Assembly: GCA_937139565.1 (NCBI GenBank)
Contig: CAKZQH010000022.1
Span: forward strand, 1 to 40,708
Reading direction: 5' to 3'
Length of the DNA stretch: 40,708 nucleotides
Source of the DNA: an uncultured Nitrospiraceae bacterium
GTDB taxonomy: Bacteria; Nitrospirota; Thermodesulfovibrionia; Thermodesulfovibrionales; Thermodesulfovibrionaceae
The notes under the pieces are model-generated. The model saw only the letters and a list, made by a program, of their open reading frames with translations, ran no database searches and was not told where the DNA came from. Shown here piece after piece: positions 1 to 8,762 of this stretch (positions are counted from its first letter, which is position 1; the number at the start of each line of letters is the position of its first letter). A program made the position numbers and the translations under genes.

Positions 1-60
1 ACAAACATTTAGAAAAGAACCCACTACAAGACCTAACAGAAAAAAAACTAAGATTTCCAT
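1..60 (-). CDS. Prepilin peptidase, N-terminal fragment cut by window edge
   Basis: The minus strand from an ATG at 58-60 stays open to the window edge and encodes MEILVFFLLGLVVGSFLNVC. A short hydrophobic segment running straight into GSFLNVC is the hallmark start of type IV prepilin peptidases (A24 family; PilD, GspO, ComC). These inner-membrane aspartyl proteases cleave and N-methylate prepilins and pseudopilins. Only 20 codons are visible, so the catalytic Asp residues and the Cys4 zinc motif cannot be checked. The start overlaps the end of the coiled-coil gene by 13 nt, which implies translational coupling at the end of the apgM-tatD operon. Confidence 0.7.
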   Translation of the reverse strand, partial: MEILVFFLLGLVVGSFLNVC

Positions 61-368
61 CTACCAATCTCTTCCAAGTCAGCAAGTTTCTTTTTTTTCT
101 CTTCTATTTCCAAATCAAGCTCTTTTATCTGTCTTATTAAATAGGAAATTTTTTCGTTTTCCTTGAGGTTAAAATCGGTGTTCCAGGTTTCGCTAATTTC
201 TTCTCCTATTCTTTTCAGCAATTCTTCTCTTTTTTCCATGAGACTATTTATTTGTCCTATCAATTTTAAAACATTTATCTCAACCTTTATCCTTTCGGAA
301 ATAACACTTGCCCAAAATTTAAATGTCTTGAGTCCCTGGATAAAATCTTTTTTTATGTTCTCAATCAC
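48..368 (-). CDS. Small coiled-coil protein of unknown function
   Basis: I do not recognise this 106-residue protein. It begins at a GTG two nt after the stop of the TatD-radical SAM gene. It has no signal peptide or membrane segment. It is very rich in Lys and Glu, and residues about 38-60 and 78-102 have heptad-like runs of Leu/Ile among charged residues, consistent with a helical hairpin or coiled coil. It sits between tatD-rSAM and a prepilin peptidase, overlapping the latter by 13 nt, so it is probably co-transcribed with both. That position gives only a weak hint of a link to pilus assembly. The coding call rests on tight spacing and continuous amphipathic composition. Confidence 0.62.
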   Translation of the reverse strand: MIENIKKDFIQGLKTFKFWASVISERIKVEINVLKLIGQINSLMEKREELLKRIGEEISETWNTDFNLKENEKISYLIRQIKELDLEIEEKKKKLADLEEIGRWKS

Positions 369-370
369 TT

Positions 371-1720
371 TTAGCCCACCTTATCAAGATGTCTAATTTT
401 AAACCTAACCCCATAAGAATTTGCAATTTCTTCACATTTTTTTAAATCTACACCGTCCATGTCAACAACTGTGACCTGAACGTTTTTAATGTATTTTTTT
501 GCATCCTCTATAAATTCTAAAACTGCTTCATAGGAATTAGGATATAAAGGATTACATATTTTTTCGTAAGTTTCACTGTCTTGAGCATTTAGACTTATTG
601 ATATAGAGTCAATTAGGCCTTCTAATTCTGATAAAATTTTCCTTTTATGGATGAGATTTCCATGACCATTGGTATTCACTCTTACCCTTCCACCCTTTTC
701 TTTAATCCACTTTGCAACATTTTTAACAAGTTCAAGCCTTAAAAAAGGCTCACCATAACCGCAAAATACTATTTCTTTGTATTCCTTAGGATCTCCGATT
801 GCTTCAATTAATTCTTCTTCAGTAGGCTCTTTTTCAAGTCTTAAGTTATGACCCTTAACATAATCGGTATGAAATCTAACACAAAATCTGCATACATTAG
901 TGCATCGATTTGTTACATTTAAATAAAGAGAATCCCTTATTTTATATGCTATTTCACTCTTTGGCATTTTGCCTATTTTAAATAGCCTGCAGGCATTCAC
1001 CGTAGTTATACGATCAATATCTTCTACTGTCACTTCCCTGAGCTTTGCAACAGCTTGAGCAGTATAGGTTAAAAAAGCAGGCTCATTTCTTTTACCCCTA
1101 AAAGGTTCAGGTGCAAGATATGGAGCATCTGTCTCAATTAGAAGACTTTCATCAGGAACAAACTGAGCAACCTCTTTTATTTTTCTGGAATTTTTAAATG
1201 TCACCACTCCTGAAATGGAGATTAAAAATCCTAATTTTAAAGCCTCTTTAGCTTGAGAAACATCGCCGCTAAAACAATGCATTACACCTTTTCTAATCCC
1301 TGACTCTTTCAAAATATTAATTGTGTCTTTAAAGGCTTCACGGGAGTGAATAACTACGGGTAGGTGAACCTCTTTAGCAATTTCTAACTGTTCTCTAAAA
1401 ACCTTTTTTTGGATTTCTCTCGGTGAATGCTCATAATAATAATCAAGACCGATCTCGCCTATTGCAATCACCTTCGGGTGTCTGCTTAATTCAAATATTC
1501 TATTTTTAATCTCTTCGTTATAATCCTTTGCATCATGAGGATGAATACCCACACTCGCATATACCATAGGATACTCTTCAGCAATTTTAATAGCCCAATC
1601 GAGACTTTCTACATCAGAGGAAATGGTAATTATGTTACTCACACCTGCTTCACAGGCCCGACTTATTGCTCTCGGTATTTCATCTTCAAACATCTCAAGG
1701 TGACAGTGAGTGTCAATCAT
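371..1720 (-). CDS. TatD-family metal-dependent deoxyribonuclease fused to a radical SAM domain
   Basis: The 449-residue protein has two parts. Residues 1-255 are a TatD hydrolase (TIM barrel, two-metal DNase/exonuclease): DTHCHL at 3-8, GEIGLDYY from 88, VIHSRE from 123, MHCFSG from 147 and ETDAPYLAP from 196 supply the metal-binding His, Glu and Asp residues. Residues about 262-449 hold a radical SAM core: C273-x3-C277-x2-C280 for the [4Fe-4S] cluster, followed by GYGEP for SAM binding. A radical SAM family found fused or adjacent to TatD is known, but its substrate is not. The domain is short, with no extra Fe-S domain visible. The start overlaps the end of apgM by ATGA, so the two are translationally coupled. 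Both active sites look intact, so this is a genuine bifunctional fusion rather than a read-through error. Confidence 0.9.
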   Translation of the reverse strand: MIDTHCHLEMFEDEIPRAISRACEAGVSNIITISSDVESLDWAIKIAEEYPMVYASVGIHPHDAKDYNEEIKNRIFELSRHPKVIAIGEIGLDYYYEHSPREIQKKVFREQLEIAKEVHLPVVIHSREAFKDTINILKESGIRKGVMHCFSGDVSQAKEALKLGFLISISGVVTFKNSRKIKEVAQFVPDESLLIETDAPYLAPEPFRGKRNEPAFLTYTAQAVAKLREVTVEDIDRITTVNACRLFKIGKMPKSEIAYKIRDSLYLNVTNRCTNVCRFCVRFHTDYVKGHNLRLEKEPTEEELIEAIGDPKEYKEIVFCGYGEPFLRLELVKNVAKWIKEKGGRVRVNTNGHGNLIHKRKILSELEGLIDSISISLNAQDSETYEKICNPLYPNSYEAVLEFIEDAKKYIKNVQVTVVDMDGVDLKKCEEIANSYGVRFKIRHLDKVG

Positions 1721-2919
1721 GCGCCAAATTTCCTCAATCTCAAAGAATTTGCAAGAACAAGAGGCATGATTGCTGTTGCAGGAATAATCCCAAGCTCACC
1801 CTTTAGGCACTCTCTTTCAGTAAAAGACTGTGAAGTTCCGCCTAAAACATAGGGTGAATGGATTAGTAAAGGAACAGGATGCCAACTATGAGCCTTAAGC
1901 AAAGCTGGAGTGCTGTGATCTCCCGTAAGTACTAATACATCTGGAGAGAGAGAGAGTATTTCAGGTAAATAATTGTCGAATTCTTCAATTTTTTTAACTT
2001 TTCCTTCAAAATTTCCATCCTCTCCCATTGAGTCTATCTTTTTTATGTGAAGAAACAAAAAGTCGTAATCCTTATAGACTCTTTTTAAGGTCTCTATTTC
2101 ATCTTTAACATCTCCCTCTACTGATAGGGTTTCCATTCCGAGTAATTTAGTAATGCCTCTATACATTGGATATATTGCTATGGAACAGGCTCTTAACCCG
2201 TATTTATTTTCAAAAGATGGAATATCAGGAAGAGATGAAAAGCCTCGCAAAAGCACAAAATTGGCCTTATCCTCATCTTGTAATATCTCAGAAGCTCGTC
2301 TTATAAATTCCTCAGCAATATCTGCAACCTTCTTTGCCTCCTCCATCAATGGTAAAGGCTTAAGAGGAGACCTACCCTCTTTCTGTGGGTCCGTATCTGC
2401 CACCATTGCTTGACTCTCGGAGATATTCTGAGGAAATCTCATTACAAAAGAGAATCTATGTTCCTTACCTGGTCGAAGAATAATTTTGACCTCATCAATT
2501 TCCTCTATTTGAGATGAAAGTTTTTCTGTTAGCTCAATATTTTTCTCTGTTGGTATTCTTCCCGCTCTTCTGTCAACAATGACTCCATCTTTGATTGTGG
2601 CATAGTTACATCTCACTGCCACATCGGTTTTTTCAAGTTCGATACCTAAGCCAAGTGCCTCTAAAACTCCTCTTCCAATTTCATACTTCAGGGGGTCATA
2701 ACCAAAGACACCAAAATGGCCTGGACCACTTCCAGGTGTTATGCCATAGGAAACTGGGATATGTAGTCCACAGGCAGATTTTCTTGCAAGAGCATCCATA
2801 TTTGGTTTTGATGCAGCATCAAGTTCGGTTTTACCATTTATTGGAAGCCCACCTACTCCATCAAGAATAACAAAAATAATCTTTGAACTGTTTTTCTGCA
2901 CTAGCGATGAAATATCCAT
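1717..2919 (-). CDS. apgM: 2,3-bisphosphoglycerate-independent phosphoglycerate mutase, archaeal type
   Basis: This enzyme interconverts 3- and 2-phosphoglycerate in glycolysis and gluconeogenesis. The 400 residues match the aPGM branch of the alkaline phosphatase superfamily, which is shorter than bacterial GpmI (about 510). D20 in FVILDGVGG is a metal ligand, S64 in TPGSGPGHFG is the expected phospho-Ser nucleophile, and LTGDHSTP plus HSWHPVPLL near residues 330-350 carry the remaining Asp/His metal ligands. A strong Shine-Dalgarno (GGGAGG) lies about 8 nt before the ATG. It is the first gene of a leftward unit with tatD-rSAM. The family is widespread in Archaea and deep-branching thermophilic bacteria. 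I see no bacterial-type gpm in the window. Confidence 0.92.
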   Translation of the reverse strand: MDISSLVQKNSSKIIFVILDGVGGLPINGKTELDAASKPNMDALARKSACGLHIPVSYGITPGSGPGHFGVFGYDPLKYEIGRGVLEALGLGIELEKTDVAVRCNYATIKDGVIVDRRAGRIPTEKNIELTEKLSSQIEEIDEVKIILRPGKEHRFSFVMRFPQNISESQAMVADTDPQKEGRSPLKPLPLMEEAKKVADIAEEFIRRASEILQDEDKANFVLLRGFSSLPDIPSFENKYGLRACSIAIYPMYRGITKLLGMETLSVEGDVKDEIETLKRVYKDYDFLFLHIKKIDSMGEDGNFEGKVKKIEEFDNYLPEILSLSPDVLVLTGDHSTPALLKAHSWHPVPLLIHSPYVLGGTSQSFTERECLKGELGIIPATAIMPLVLANSLRLRKFGA

Positions 2920-3062
2920 TAAAAATCCTCCCTTTTTAGTTGTAAAAAAAGAGCATACTTAATAATAACAAAAAAGACTGACTGGATAAAATTTATTAAA
3001 AAACCAAGATAAAGCATTGTTAAGGCAATCCATAAATTCTACAGAGCTTTAAAATTCTTAAT

Positions 3063-3092
3063 TTTACTAAATCCTTTGCAATTTTATATAAT
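3063..3092 (+). promoter_or_regulatory. Promoter of rpiB-glyA, predicted leaderless
   Basis: A perfect TATAAT at 3087-3092 is preceded by TTTACT at 3063-3068 with an 18-nt spacer. The rpiB ATG begins at 3099, only six nt after the -10 box, so the expected transcription start falls on or next to the A of the start codon. No Shine-Dalgarno could fit. This is one of several such arrangements in the window. Confidence 0.7.
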
Positions 3093-3098
3093 ACTCGA

Positions 3099-3551
3099 AT
3101 GAAGATTGCAATTGGGGCAGATCACGCTGGATATGAGCTAAAAGAGCTTATTAAAGCCCATGTTACTAAGATGAATTTTGAAGTGTACGACATGGGCACT
3201 TGTTCCACTTGCTCTGTAGATTATCCTGACTTTGCTGAAACTGTAGCATCAGCTGTTTCTCAGGGTCTTTATGATAGAGGGATTTTAATATGTGGAACTG
3301 GTATAGGTATGAGCATTGTAGCAAATAAATTTAAAAACATAAGAGCTGCTCTTTGCAATGACCTTTTTACAGCTAAAATGTCCAGATTGCACAACGATGC
3401 AAATATATTATGTATGGGTTCTAGAATAATTGGATCAGGACTCGCAATAGAAATAGTAAATACTTGGCTTACAACACCTTTTGAAGGAGAAAGGCACGGC
3501 AGAAGAGTTGAAAAAATAAATCTTATAGAAAGGAAGGTTATTGATAAATGA
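3099..3551 (+). CDS. rpiB: Ribose-5-phosphate isomerase B
   Basis: RpiB interconverts ribose 5-phosphate and ribulose 5-phosphate in the pentose phosphate pathway. The 150 residues are the normal length for this RpiB/LacAB family. D8-H9 in GADHAG, catalytic C65 in ICGTGIGMS, and H98 in RLHNDAN (phosphate and ring-opening region) are all present. Its last four bases overlap the glyA start (ATGA), so the two are translationally coupled. The start is fixed by the GADHAG motif and by the promoter immediately upstream. Confidence 0.95.
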   Translation: MKIAIGADHAGYELKELIKAHVTKMNFEVYDMGTCSTCSVDYPDFAETVASAVSQGLYDRGILICGTGIGMSIVANKFKNIRAALCNDLFTAKMSRLHNDANILCMGSRIIGSGLAIEIVNTWLTTPFEGERHGRRVEKINLIERKVIDK

Positions 3552-4786
3552 AAATGAAATCTTTAAAGGAAGTGGATTTTGAAATTTATTCGTTAATCAG
3601 GAAAGAGAAAAAAAGAGAGACAAACAAAATTCTTATGATTGCTTCTGAAAATTATGTTAGTAAGGCAGTGATGGAGGCACAGGGGTCTCTCTTTACTAAT
3701 AAATATGCTGAGGGCTATCCTGGAAGAAGATATTACGGCGGATGTGAATATGCCGATGAAGTAGAAAGACTTGCTCAGGAAAGAGCAAAGGAGCTTTTCA
3801 AGGCTGAACATGTAAATGTTCAACCTCACTCTGGTACTCAAGCAAACATGGCCGTTTATCTTGCTTTTCTTAAGCCTGGAGATACAATAATGGGGATGAG
3901 CCTTACTCACGGTGGACACTTGTCTCATGGTTCTCCTGTTAATTTTACTGGTAAAATTTATAAAACTGTCTTTTATGGTGTTAATAAGGATACAGGATAC
4001 ATTGACATGGATGAGGTAAGAAAACTTGCCCACGAGCATAAGCCTAAAATAATTATAACAGGTGCGAGTGCCTATCCAAGAACAATTGATTTTAATGCAT
4101 TTTCAGAAATAGCAAAAGAAGTAGGAGCCTATTTAATGGCAGACATAGCCCATATTGCAGGATTAGTTGCAACTGGTATACATCCATCTCCAATTAATGC
4201 CTCTGATTTTGTAACAACCACAACCCACAAGACTCTTAGGGGACCAAGAGGTGGAGTTATAATGTGTAAGGCCGAACATGCCAAAGGGATTGACAAGGCA
4301 GTTTTCCCAGGAATTCAGGGCGGTCCTCTTGTGCATGTGATTGCTGCAAAAGCTGTAGCATTTAAAGAGGCTCTATCAGAAGAATTTAGAGACTATCAAA
4401 AGAAAGTAGTAAACAATGCAAAAACACTTGCCAACGCCCTTAAAAAGAAAGGCTTTAAAATGGTATCAGATGGAACAGATAATCATTTAATGCTTGTTGA
4501 TCTTACAAACTTGAACATAACAGGTAAAGAAGCTGAAGAAGCCCTTGATAAAGCAGGAATTACAGTAAATAAAAACACTATTCCCTTCGATACAAAGCCT
4601 CCGACAATTACATCAGGAATTAGAATAGGAACACCATGTGTTACAACCCGGGGAATGGGTGAAGATGAGATGGAAGAGATTGCTGAGATTATAGATAAAG
4701 TGCTTAAGAACATTTCCAATGATTCAGTTATAAAAGAAATGAAGAAAAAAGTACAGGACCTTTGCAAAAGATTTCCTATTTATTAA
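3548..4786 (+). CDS. glyA: Serine hydroxymethyltransferase
   Basis: GlyA is a PLP enzyme that transfers the hydroxymethyl carbon of serine to tetrahydrofolate, giving glycine and methylene-THF. The 412 residues match the family length. The PLP lysine is K228 in [14 protein letters not shown]. The ASENY motif (32-36), [13 protein letters not shown] (53-65) and PHSGTQAN (93-100) are conserved. The gene is coupled to rpiB by ATGA overlap. The rpiB-glyA pairing is a common bacterial arrangement, so there is no need to invoke a special link. A hairpin at 4810-4832 follows the stop. Confidence 0.97.
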   Translation: MKMKSLKEVDFEIYSLIRKEKKRETNKILMIASENYVSKAVMEAQGSLFTNKYAEGYPGRRYYGGCEYADEVERLAQERAKELFKAEHVNVQPHSGTQANMAVYLAFLKPGDTIMGMSLTHGGHLSHGSPVNFTGKIYKTVFYGVNKDTGYIDMDEVRKLAHEHKPKIIITGASAYPRTIDFNAFSEIAKEVGAYLMADIAHIAGLVATGIHPSPINASDFVTTTTHKTLRGPRGGVIMCKAEHAKGIDKAVFPGIQGGPLVHVIAAKAVAFKEALSEEFRDYQKKVVNNAKTLANALKKKGFKMVSDGTDNHLMLVDLTNLNITGKEAEEALDKAGITVNKNTIPFDTKPPTITSGIRIGTPCVTTRGMGEDEMEEIAEIIDKVLKNISNDSVIKEMKKKVQDLCKRFPIY

Positions 4787-4809
4787 ACTTCAAGAAACTT
4801 TAAACCAAG

Positions 4810-4832
4810 GGCATTCCAACAAAAGGAATGCC
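4810..4832 (+). terminator. Hairpin after glyA, possible terminator
   Basis: A perfect 8-bp inverted repeat (GGCATTCC / GGAATGCC) has a 7-nt A-rich loop and begins 24 nt after the glyA stop. The downstream tract is only weakly T-rich, so it may be a leaky intrinsic terminator. It separates rpiB-glyA from the promoter at 4854. Confidence 0.5.
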
Positions 4833-4853
4833 TGTTAATTTCAAAAACTTTTC

Positions 4854-4882
4854 TTGACTTTTTAGTAAAATGTTTTCAAACT
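4854..4882 (+). promoter_or_regulatory. Possible leaderless promoter of the rlmI-type gene
   Basis: TTGACT at 4854-4859 is followed by a 17-nt spacer and a weak -10 hexamer, CAAACT, at 4877-4882. The ATG lies seven nt further on at 4890. The -35 box is good and the spacing matches the other leaderless units here, but the -10 matches consensus at only three positions. No Shine-Dalgarno is visible. Confidence 0.4.
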
Positions 4883-4889
4883 ATGCTTT

Positions 4890-6053
4890 ATGGAAAAAAT
4901 CTTTGTTAAACCATTAAAAAGATTCGGATATCTCTGGATTTATAGAAATGAAATCCTATCTCCAATCGAACATATAAAGCCCGGAAGCATTGTTAGGGTT
5001 TATGATTCAGCTAAAGAAAAATTCATTGGAGTTGGATACATAAATCCTAAATCAATAATCTCTGTGAGACTTTTGAGCTTTCAGGATGAAGAGATAAATG
5101 AAGAGTTTTTAAGACAAAGAATTAAAAAAAGTCTCGATTACAGGGAGAAAATCTTAAAATTAAAAGGAAGCTTCAGAGCCATCTATAGTGAGTCCGATTT
5201 TCTTCCTGGATTAATAGTAGATAAATACAATAAATGCTTAGTAGTACAGATTTCTACTGCAGGAATGGAGAAATTAAAAGACTCTATTTTAAAAATACTC
5301 GATGAGATTTTTTCTCCTGATATCATTGTAATTAAAAACATTGGCCAAGCTTTAGAAAAGGAGGGATTGAGAAATGAAACCCATGTAATAAAAGGAGAAA
5401 TTAAAGAACTTCCAATAATTGAAGAGGATGATGTGAAATTTTTTATTGACCCTGTGCAAGGACAGAAAACCGGTTTCTTTCTTGACCAAAGAGAAAATAG
5501 GCTTTTCTTTAAAAAATTAATCCAAAGTGGTGAAGGGCTTGACCTTTTCTGCTATGTTGGTGCATGGAGTATGCATTTAGCTAAAAATGGCGCTTCTGTT
5601 ATAGGAATTGATAGTTCAGAAAGAGCAATATCCATATGTAAGAAAAATGCCTCTTTAAACAATCTTTCCGATAAATGTAAATTTATTAAAGCTGATGTAT
5701 TTGATTATCTTAAATGGGAGATAAAAAAAGGGAAAAAATACGACTTTATAGTGGTTGATCCTCCTGCTTTTGTAAAATCAAAAGGAGAGAAAAAAGATGC
5801 TGTAGAGGGATACTTAAGTCTGAACACATTATGCTTAAAGCTCCTTAAAAAAAACTCCTTCCTTGCCACTTCATCCTGTTCTCAACATATATCGGAGGTG
5901 GATTTTTATCAAATTATCTCAGAAGCCTTCAAGCAGACAAAAAAGAAAGCACGATTAATCTATAAGGGCATGCAAAGTAAAGACCATCCAGTGCTTTTAT
6001 CAATGGAAGAAACAGCCTATCTAAAATGTTTTATCCTTCAAATAATTGACTAA
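4890..6053 (+). CDS. rlmI: Class I SAM-dependent rRNA (cytosine-C5) methyltransferase, RlmI/YccW family
   Basis: The 387 residues show an N-terminal PUA-like RNA-binding region (about 1-75), a linker domain and a Rossmann methyltransferase fold (about 205-365). Motif I lies in GLDLFCYVGAWS, FFLDQRENR precedes it, VVDPPAF is motif IV and TSSCSQH carries the catalytic Cys region typical of RlmI. Escherichia coli RlmI makes m5C1962 in 23S rRNA. The family assignment is firm; the exact target base is by analogy. The gene stands between rpiB-glyA and tpiA, and its own stop region contains the tpiA -35 box. Confidence 0.85.
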   Translation: MEKIFVKPLKRFGYLWIYRNEILSPIEHIKPGSIVRVYDSAKEKFIGVGYINPKSIISVRLLSFQDEEINEEFLRQRIKKSLDYREKILKLKGSFRAIYSESDFLPGLIVDKYNKCLVVQISTAGMEKLKDSILKILDEIFSPDIIVIKNIGQALEKEGLRNETHVIKGEIKELPIIEEDDVKFFIDPVQGQKTGFFLDQRENRLFFKKLIQSGEGLDLFCYVGAWSMHLAKNGASVIGIDSSERAISICKKNASLNNLSDKCKFIKADVFDYLKWEIKKGKKYDFIVVDPPAFVKSKGEKKDAVEGYLSLNTLCLKLLKKNSFLATSSCSQHISEVDFYQIISEAFKQTKKKARLIYKGMQSKDHPVLLSMEETAYLKCFILQIID

Positions 6054-6075
6054 TAGGCTTTATTTTAATTAGACT
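6046..6075 (+). promoter_or_regulatory. Promoter of tpiA operon, predicted leaderless
   Basis: TTGACT at 6046-6051 overlaps the last codons of the upstream gene. After an 18-nt spacer, TAGACT sits at 6070-6075, and the tpiA ATG begins eight nt later. No Shine-Dalgarno fits in the gap. Confidence 0.6.
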
Positions 6076-6083
6076 AATAAATT

Positions 6084-6833
6084 ATGCGAAGAAATTTTTA
6101 TGTGGCAAACTGGAAAATGTATAAAACAGTGAAAGAGGCTATTGAATTTTTGAATGCTTTTATACCATTAGTAAAAGATATTAATGCAAAGGATATAGCT
6201 ATTGCACCTTCTTTTGTATGCATTGATGCAGTTGGTAGAAACATAAAAAATACAAAAATAAAACTTTGTGCCCAAAATGCCTTTTATGAGAATCAGGGTG
6301 CATACACAGGTGAAATTTCGCCTCTTATGCTCAAAGCCCTTGATGTAGAATATGTAATAATCGGCCATTCAGAAAGAAGAAGATACTTTAATGAAACAGA
6401 TGAAATTATCAATAAAAAAATAAAAGCATGTCTTAAGGAAAATTTAAAAGTCATTTTTTGTATCGGAGAAACTTTAAGCGAAAGAGAAAATAACGAGACT
6501 GAAAAAATCTTAAACTCTCAACTAGAAAATGGTCTTAAAGAGATTGAAATTCCTGAATCTATTGTAGTTGCTTATGAGCCTGTTTGGGCGATTGGCACAG
6601 GCAAAGTTGCATCGGATGAACAGATTAAAGAAGCCCATCTTTTTGTCAGAAAGAAACTTGAAGAGATATTTGGAGAAAAAGCCCAAACCATTAGAATTCT
6701 ATATGGTGGAAGTGTTTCACCTGAAAATATTGATTCTATAATGGCAATCGAAAATGTTGATGGAGTTTTAGTGGGTGGTGCAAGCTTAGATCCATTGAAA
6801 TTTTCAAAAATCATAAACCATAAACAAAATTAA
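6084..6833 (+). CDS. tpiA: Triosephosphate isomerase
   Basis: TpiA interconverts dihydroxyacetone phosphate and glyceraldehyde 3-phosphate. The 249 residues are standard length. N9 and K11 in NWKMYKT, electrophile H95 in IIGHSERR, base E165 in VAYEPVWAIGTGK and the phosphate-gripping LVGGASL loop are all intact. It begins a plus-strand unit with secG (14 nt away), a peptide-binding lipoprotein and lolA. A tpiA-secG pair is a common bacterial arrangement. Confidence 0.97.
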   Translation: MRRNFYVANWKMYKTVKEAIEFLNAFIPLVKDINAKDIAIAPSFVCIDAVGRNIKNTKIKLCAQNAFYENQGAYTGEISPLMLKALDVEYVIIGHSERRRYFNETDEIINKKIKACLKENLKVIFCIGETLSERENNETEKILNSQLENGLKEIEIPESIVVAYEPVWAIGTGKVASDEQIKEAHLFVRKKLEEIFGEKAQTIRILYGGSVSPENIDSIMAIENVDGVLVGGASLDPLKFSKIINHKQN

Positions 6834-6847
6834 TCGGAGGCTATGTT

Positions 6848-7171
6848 ATGAAAACATTACTTTTAGTTTTTCACATAATACTTTGTTTCGTAATGATTGC
6901 AGTGGTATTACTCCATAGGGGTAAAGGGGCAGAATTAGGGCCTGCTTTTGGCGGTGGTTCATCCCAAACACTCTTTGGTCCAAGAGGTGCAGCAACCTTT
7001 TTAAACAAATTAGCCACTATTGTAGCAGTGCTATTTATGCTTTCATCATTTTTTCTTACTTACATTACTACAAGAACAAAATCTGTTGTTAGCGATGTAA
7101 ATATTCCTATTCAAACTCAACCTATTCAACCAGCTCAGCAACCAGTAGGAGAACAACCTCAACAGAGATAA
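6848..7171 (+). CDS. secG: Preprotein translocase subunit SecG
   Basis: SecG is the small accessory subunit of the SecYEG channel. The 107 residues have two membrane segments (about 3-22 and 52-73) separated by the conserved cytoplasmic loop containing GKGAELGPAFGGGSS and LFGPRGA. The tail is rich in Gln and Pro and is low complexity. A good Shine-Dalgarno (CGGAGG) precedes the ATG. The stop codon abuts the next gene's ATG directly. Confidence 0.95.
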   Translation: MKTLLLVFHIILCFVMIAVVLLHRGKGAELGPAFGGGSSQTLFGPRGAATFLNKLATIVAVLFMLSSFFLTYITTRTKSVVSDVNIPIQTQPIQPAQQPVGEQPQQR

Positions 7172-8758
7172 ATGTTGAAAAAACATGGCAGATACCTTTT
7201 TCTAATACTTATTGTCCTTGTATCCTGCCAAAAACCTCCTGAAATAAAAGAACCCTTTTCACTTACAGGAGCCTCCTCTGCTGATGCAAAAAGACTTCTT
7301 CCTTTATTCGCATCAGATTCAGCAAGCGCAGATATAAGCGGAAGAATCTTTAATGGACTTACGAAATACGATAAGAATCTCAATCTTACTGGTGATTTAG
7401 CAGAAAAATGGAGCATCTCAAAGGATGGTAAAGAAATAACATTTTATTTAAAAAAAAATGTTAAATGGCATGATGGGCATGAATTTAATGCAGAAGATGT
7501 CTTTTTTACCTATAAAGAGGTTACTAATCCTAAAAATCCAACACCTTACAGTAGCAATTATGGTCCTGTAAAAGAAATAAAAATAATTGATAAACATACA
7601 ATTAAAGTAATCTATAGCAGACCATTTGCTCCTGCCTTAGAAGCATGGTCAATGGGTATAATACCAAAGCATATTCTTGAGGGAAAAGAACTTTTTGACT
7701 CTCCATTGAATAGAAATCCTATTGGTACTGGCCCTTATAAGATGAAAGAATGGATTACAGGACAGAGGATAGTGCTTGAAAGAAATAAGGATTATTTTGA
7801 AGGAGTGCCTTTTTTTGAAAAATTTATATCCCGGATTATTCCAGATCCATCAACAATGTTTCTTGAACTCAGATTTGGCGGTATAGATTTTATCGGTCTT
7901 AATCCAGCCCAATATAAGTACTATGGAGAAAAGAGAGAGTTTCAAAAATACTTTAACATTTATCGCTATCCTTCTTTTAGTTATACCTACATAGGCTATA
8001 ATCTTAAAAATCCTCTTTTCGCTGACAAAAAAGTTCGACAGGCTATTGCTCATGCCATTAATAAAAAAGACATTGTTGAGGGCGTCTTACTGGGTTATGG
8101 AACACCATGTACTGGGCCCTTTCCCCCAACCTCCTGGGCATTTAACCCAGATGTTAAAGACTTTGAGTATAACCCTACCAAAGCTCAAGAAATGCTCGCT
8201 GAATTGGGATGGAAAAAGGACAGGGATGGTATTTTAAGCAAAAATGGGATGAAATTCTCCTTTATTTTACTTGTTAATCAGGGTAATGAAACAAGGCTTA
8301 AAACAGCCCAAATTATTAAAGAACAACTTAAAAAAATTGGAATTGAAATAAAAATTAGAGTACTTGAATGGCAAAGTTTTCTTGAACTAGTAACAAAAAG
8401 ACAATTTCAGGCTGTTCTATTAGGCTGGTCACTTTCTCGGGATCCAGATTTATACGATATTTTTCACTCTACAAAAACAAAAAAAGGAGAATTTAACTTC
8501 GTAGGATATAATAATAAAGAAGTGGATAGTTTAATAGAAAAAGGTAGAGAGATTGTTGATCAGGAAGAGAGAAAGAAAATTTACAAAAAAATTCATGCCC
8601 TTATAGCAGAAGACCAACCCTATACTTTCTTATATGTGCCCGATGTAATTTTAGCTGTAAATAAGAGAATTAAAGGTATAGAACTTGCACCAGCAGGCAT
8701 ATGGCATAATTACATTCACTGGTATGTGCCAAAAAATAGGTTAGATTGGTATAATTAA
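7172..8758 (+). CDS. Oligopeptide/dipeptide-type ABC transporter substrate-binding lipoprotein
   Basis: The 528-residue protein starts with a lipoprotein signal (lipobox L16-V-S-C19) and then has the SBP_bac_5 (DppA/OppA) fold. Family signatures include GLTKYDKNL, LAEKWSISKDG, FYLKKNVKWHDG, AEDVFFTYK and NPIGTGPYKMKEW. It should be anchored outside the inner membrane and deliver peptides, nickel or another small ligand to a permease. No permease or ATPase genes lie beside it, so it is an orphan receptor in a tpiA-secG-lolA context. The ligand cannot be read from sequence alone. There is no spacer between the secG stop and its ATG. The lolA promoter -10 lies in its last codons. Confidence 0.88.
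   Translation: MLKKHGRYLFLILIVLVSCQKPPEIKEPFSLTGASSADAKRLLPLFASDSASADISGRIFNGLTKYDKNLNLTGDLAEKWSISKDGKEITFYLKKNVKWHDGHEFNAEDVFFTYKEVTNPKNPTPYSSNYGPVKEIKIIDKHTIKVIYSRPFAPALEAWSMGIIPKHILEGKELFDSPLNRNPIGTGPYKMKEWITGQRIVLERNKDYFEGVPFFEKFISRIIPDPSTMFLELRFGGIDFIGLNPAQYKYYGEKREFQKYFNIYRYPSFSYTYIGYNLKNPLFADKKVRQAIAHAINKKDIVEGVLLGYGTPCTGPFPPTSWAFNPDVKDFEYNPTKAQEMLAELGWKKDRDGILSKNGMKFSFILLVNQGNETRLKTAQIIKEQLKKIGIEIKIRVLEWQSFLELVTKRQFQAVLLGWSLSRDPDLYDIFHSTKTKKGEFNFVGYNNKEVDSLIEKGREIVDQEERKKIYKKIHALIAEDQPYTFLYVPDVILAVNKRIKGIELAPAGIWHNYIHWYVPKNRLDWYN
8747..8755 (+). promoter_or_regulatory. Extended -10 promoter for lolA, predicted leaderless
   Basis: TGG-TATAAT at 8747-8755 is a full extended -10 element embedded in the final Trp-Tyr-Asn codons of the upstream gene. 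The lolA ATG follows after seven nt. No -35 box is obvious and there is no Shine-Dalgarno before lolA. Because TAT-AAT codes for Tyr-Asn, the match could be coincidental. Confidence 0.45.
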
Positions 8759-8762
8759 AAAT

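Noticed and set aside
2920-3098. tRNA or riboswitch upstream of rpiB-glyA
   Set aside because: No cloverleaf or conserved aptamer motif; the region is AT-rich and the promoter leaves no leader for a riboswitch.
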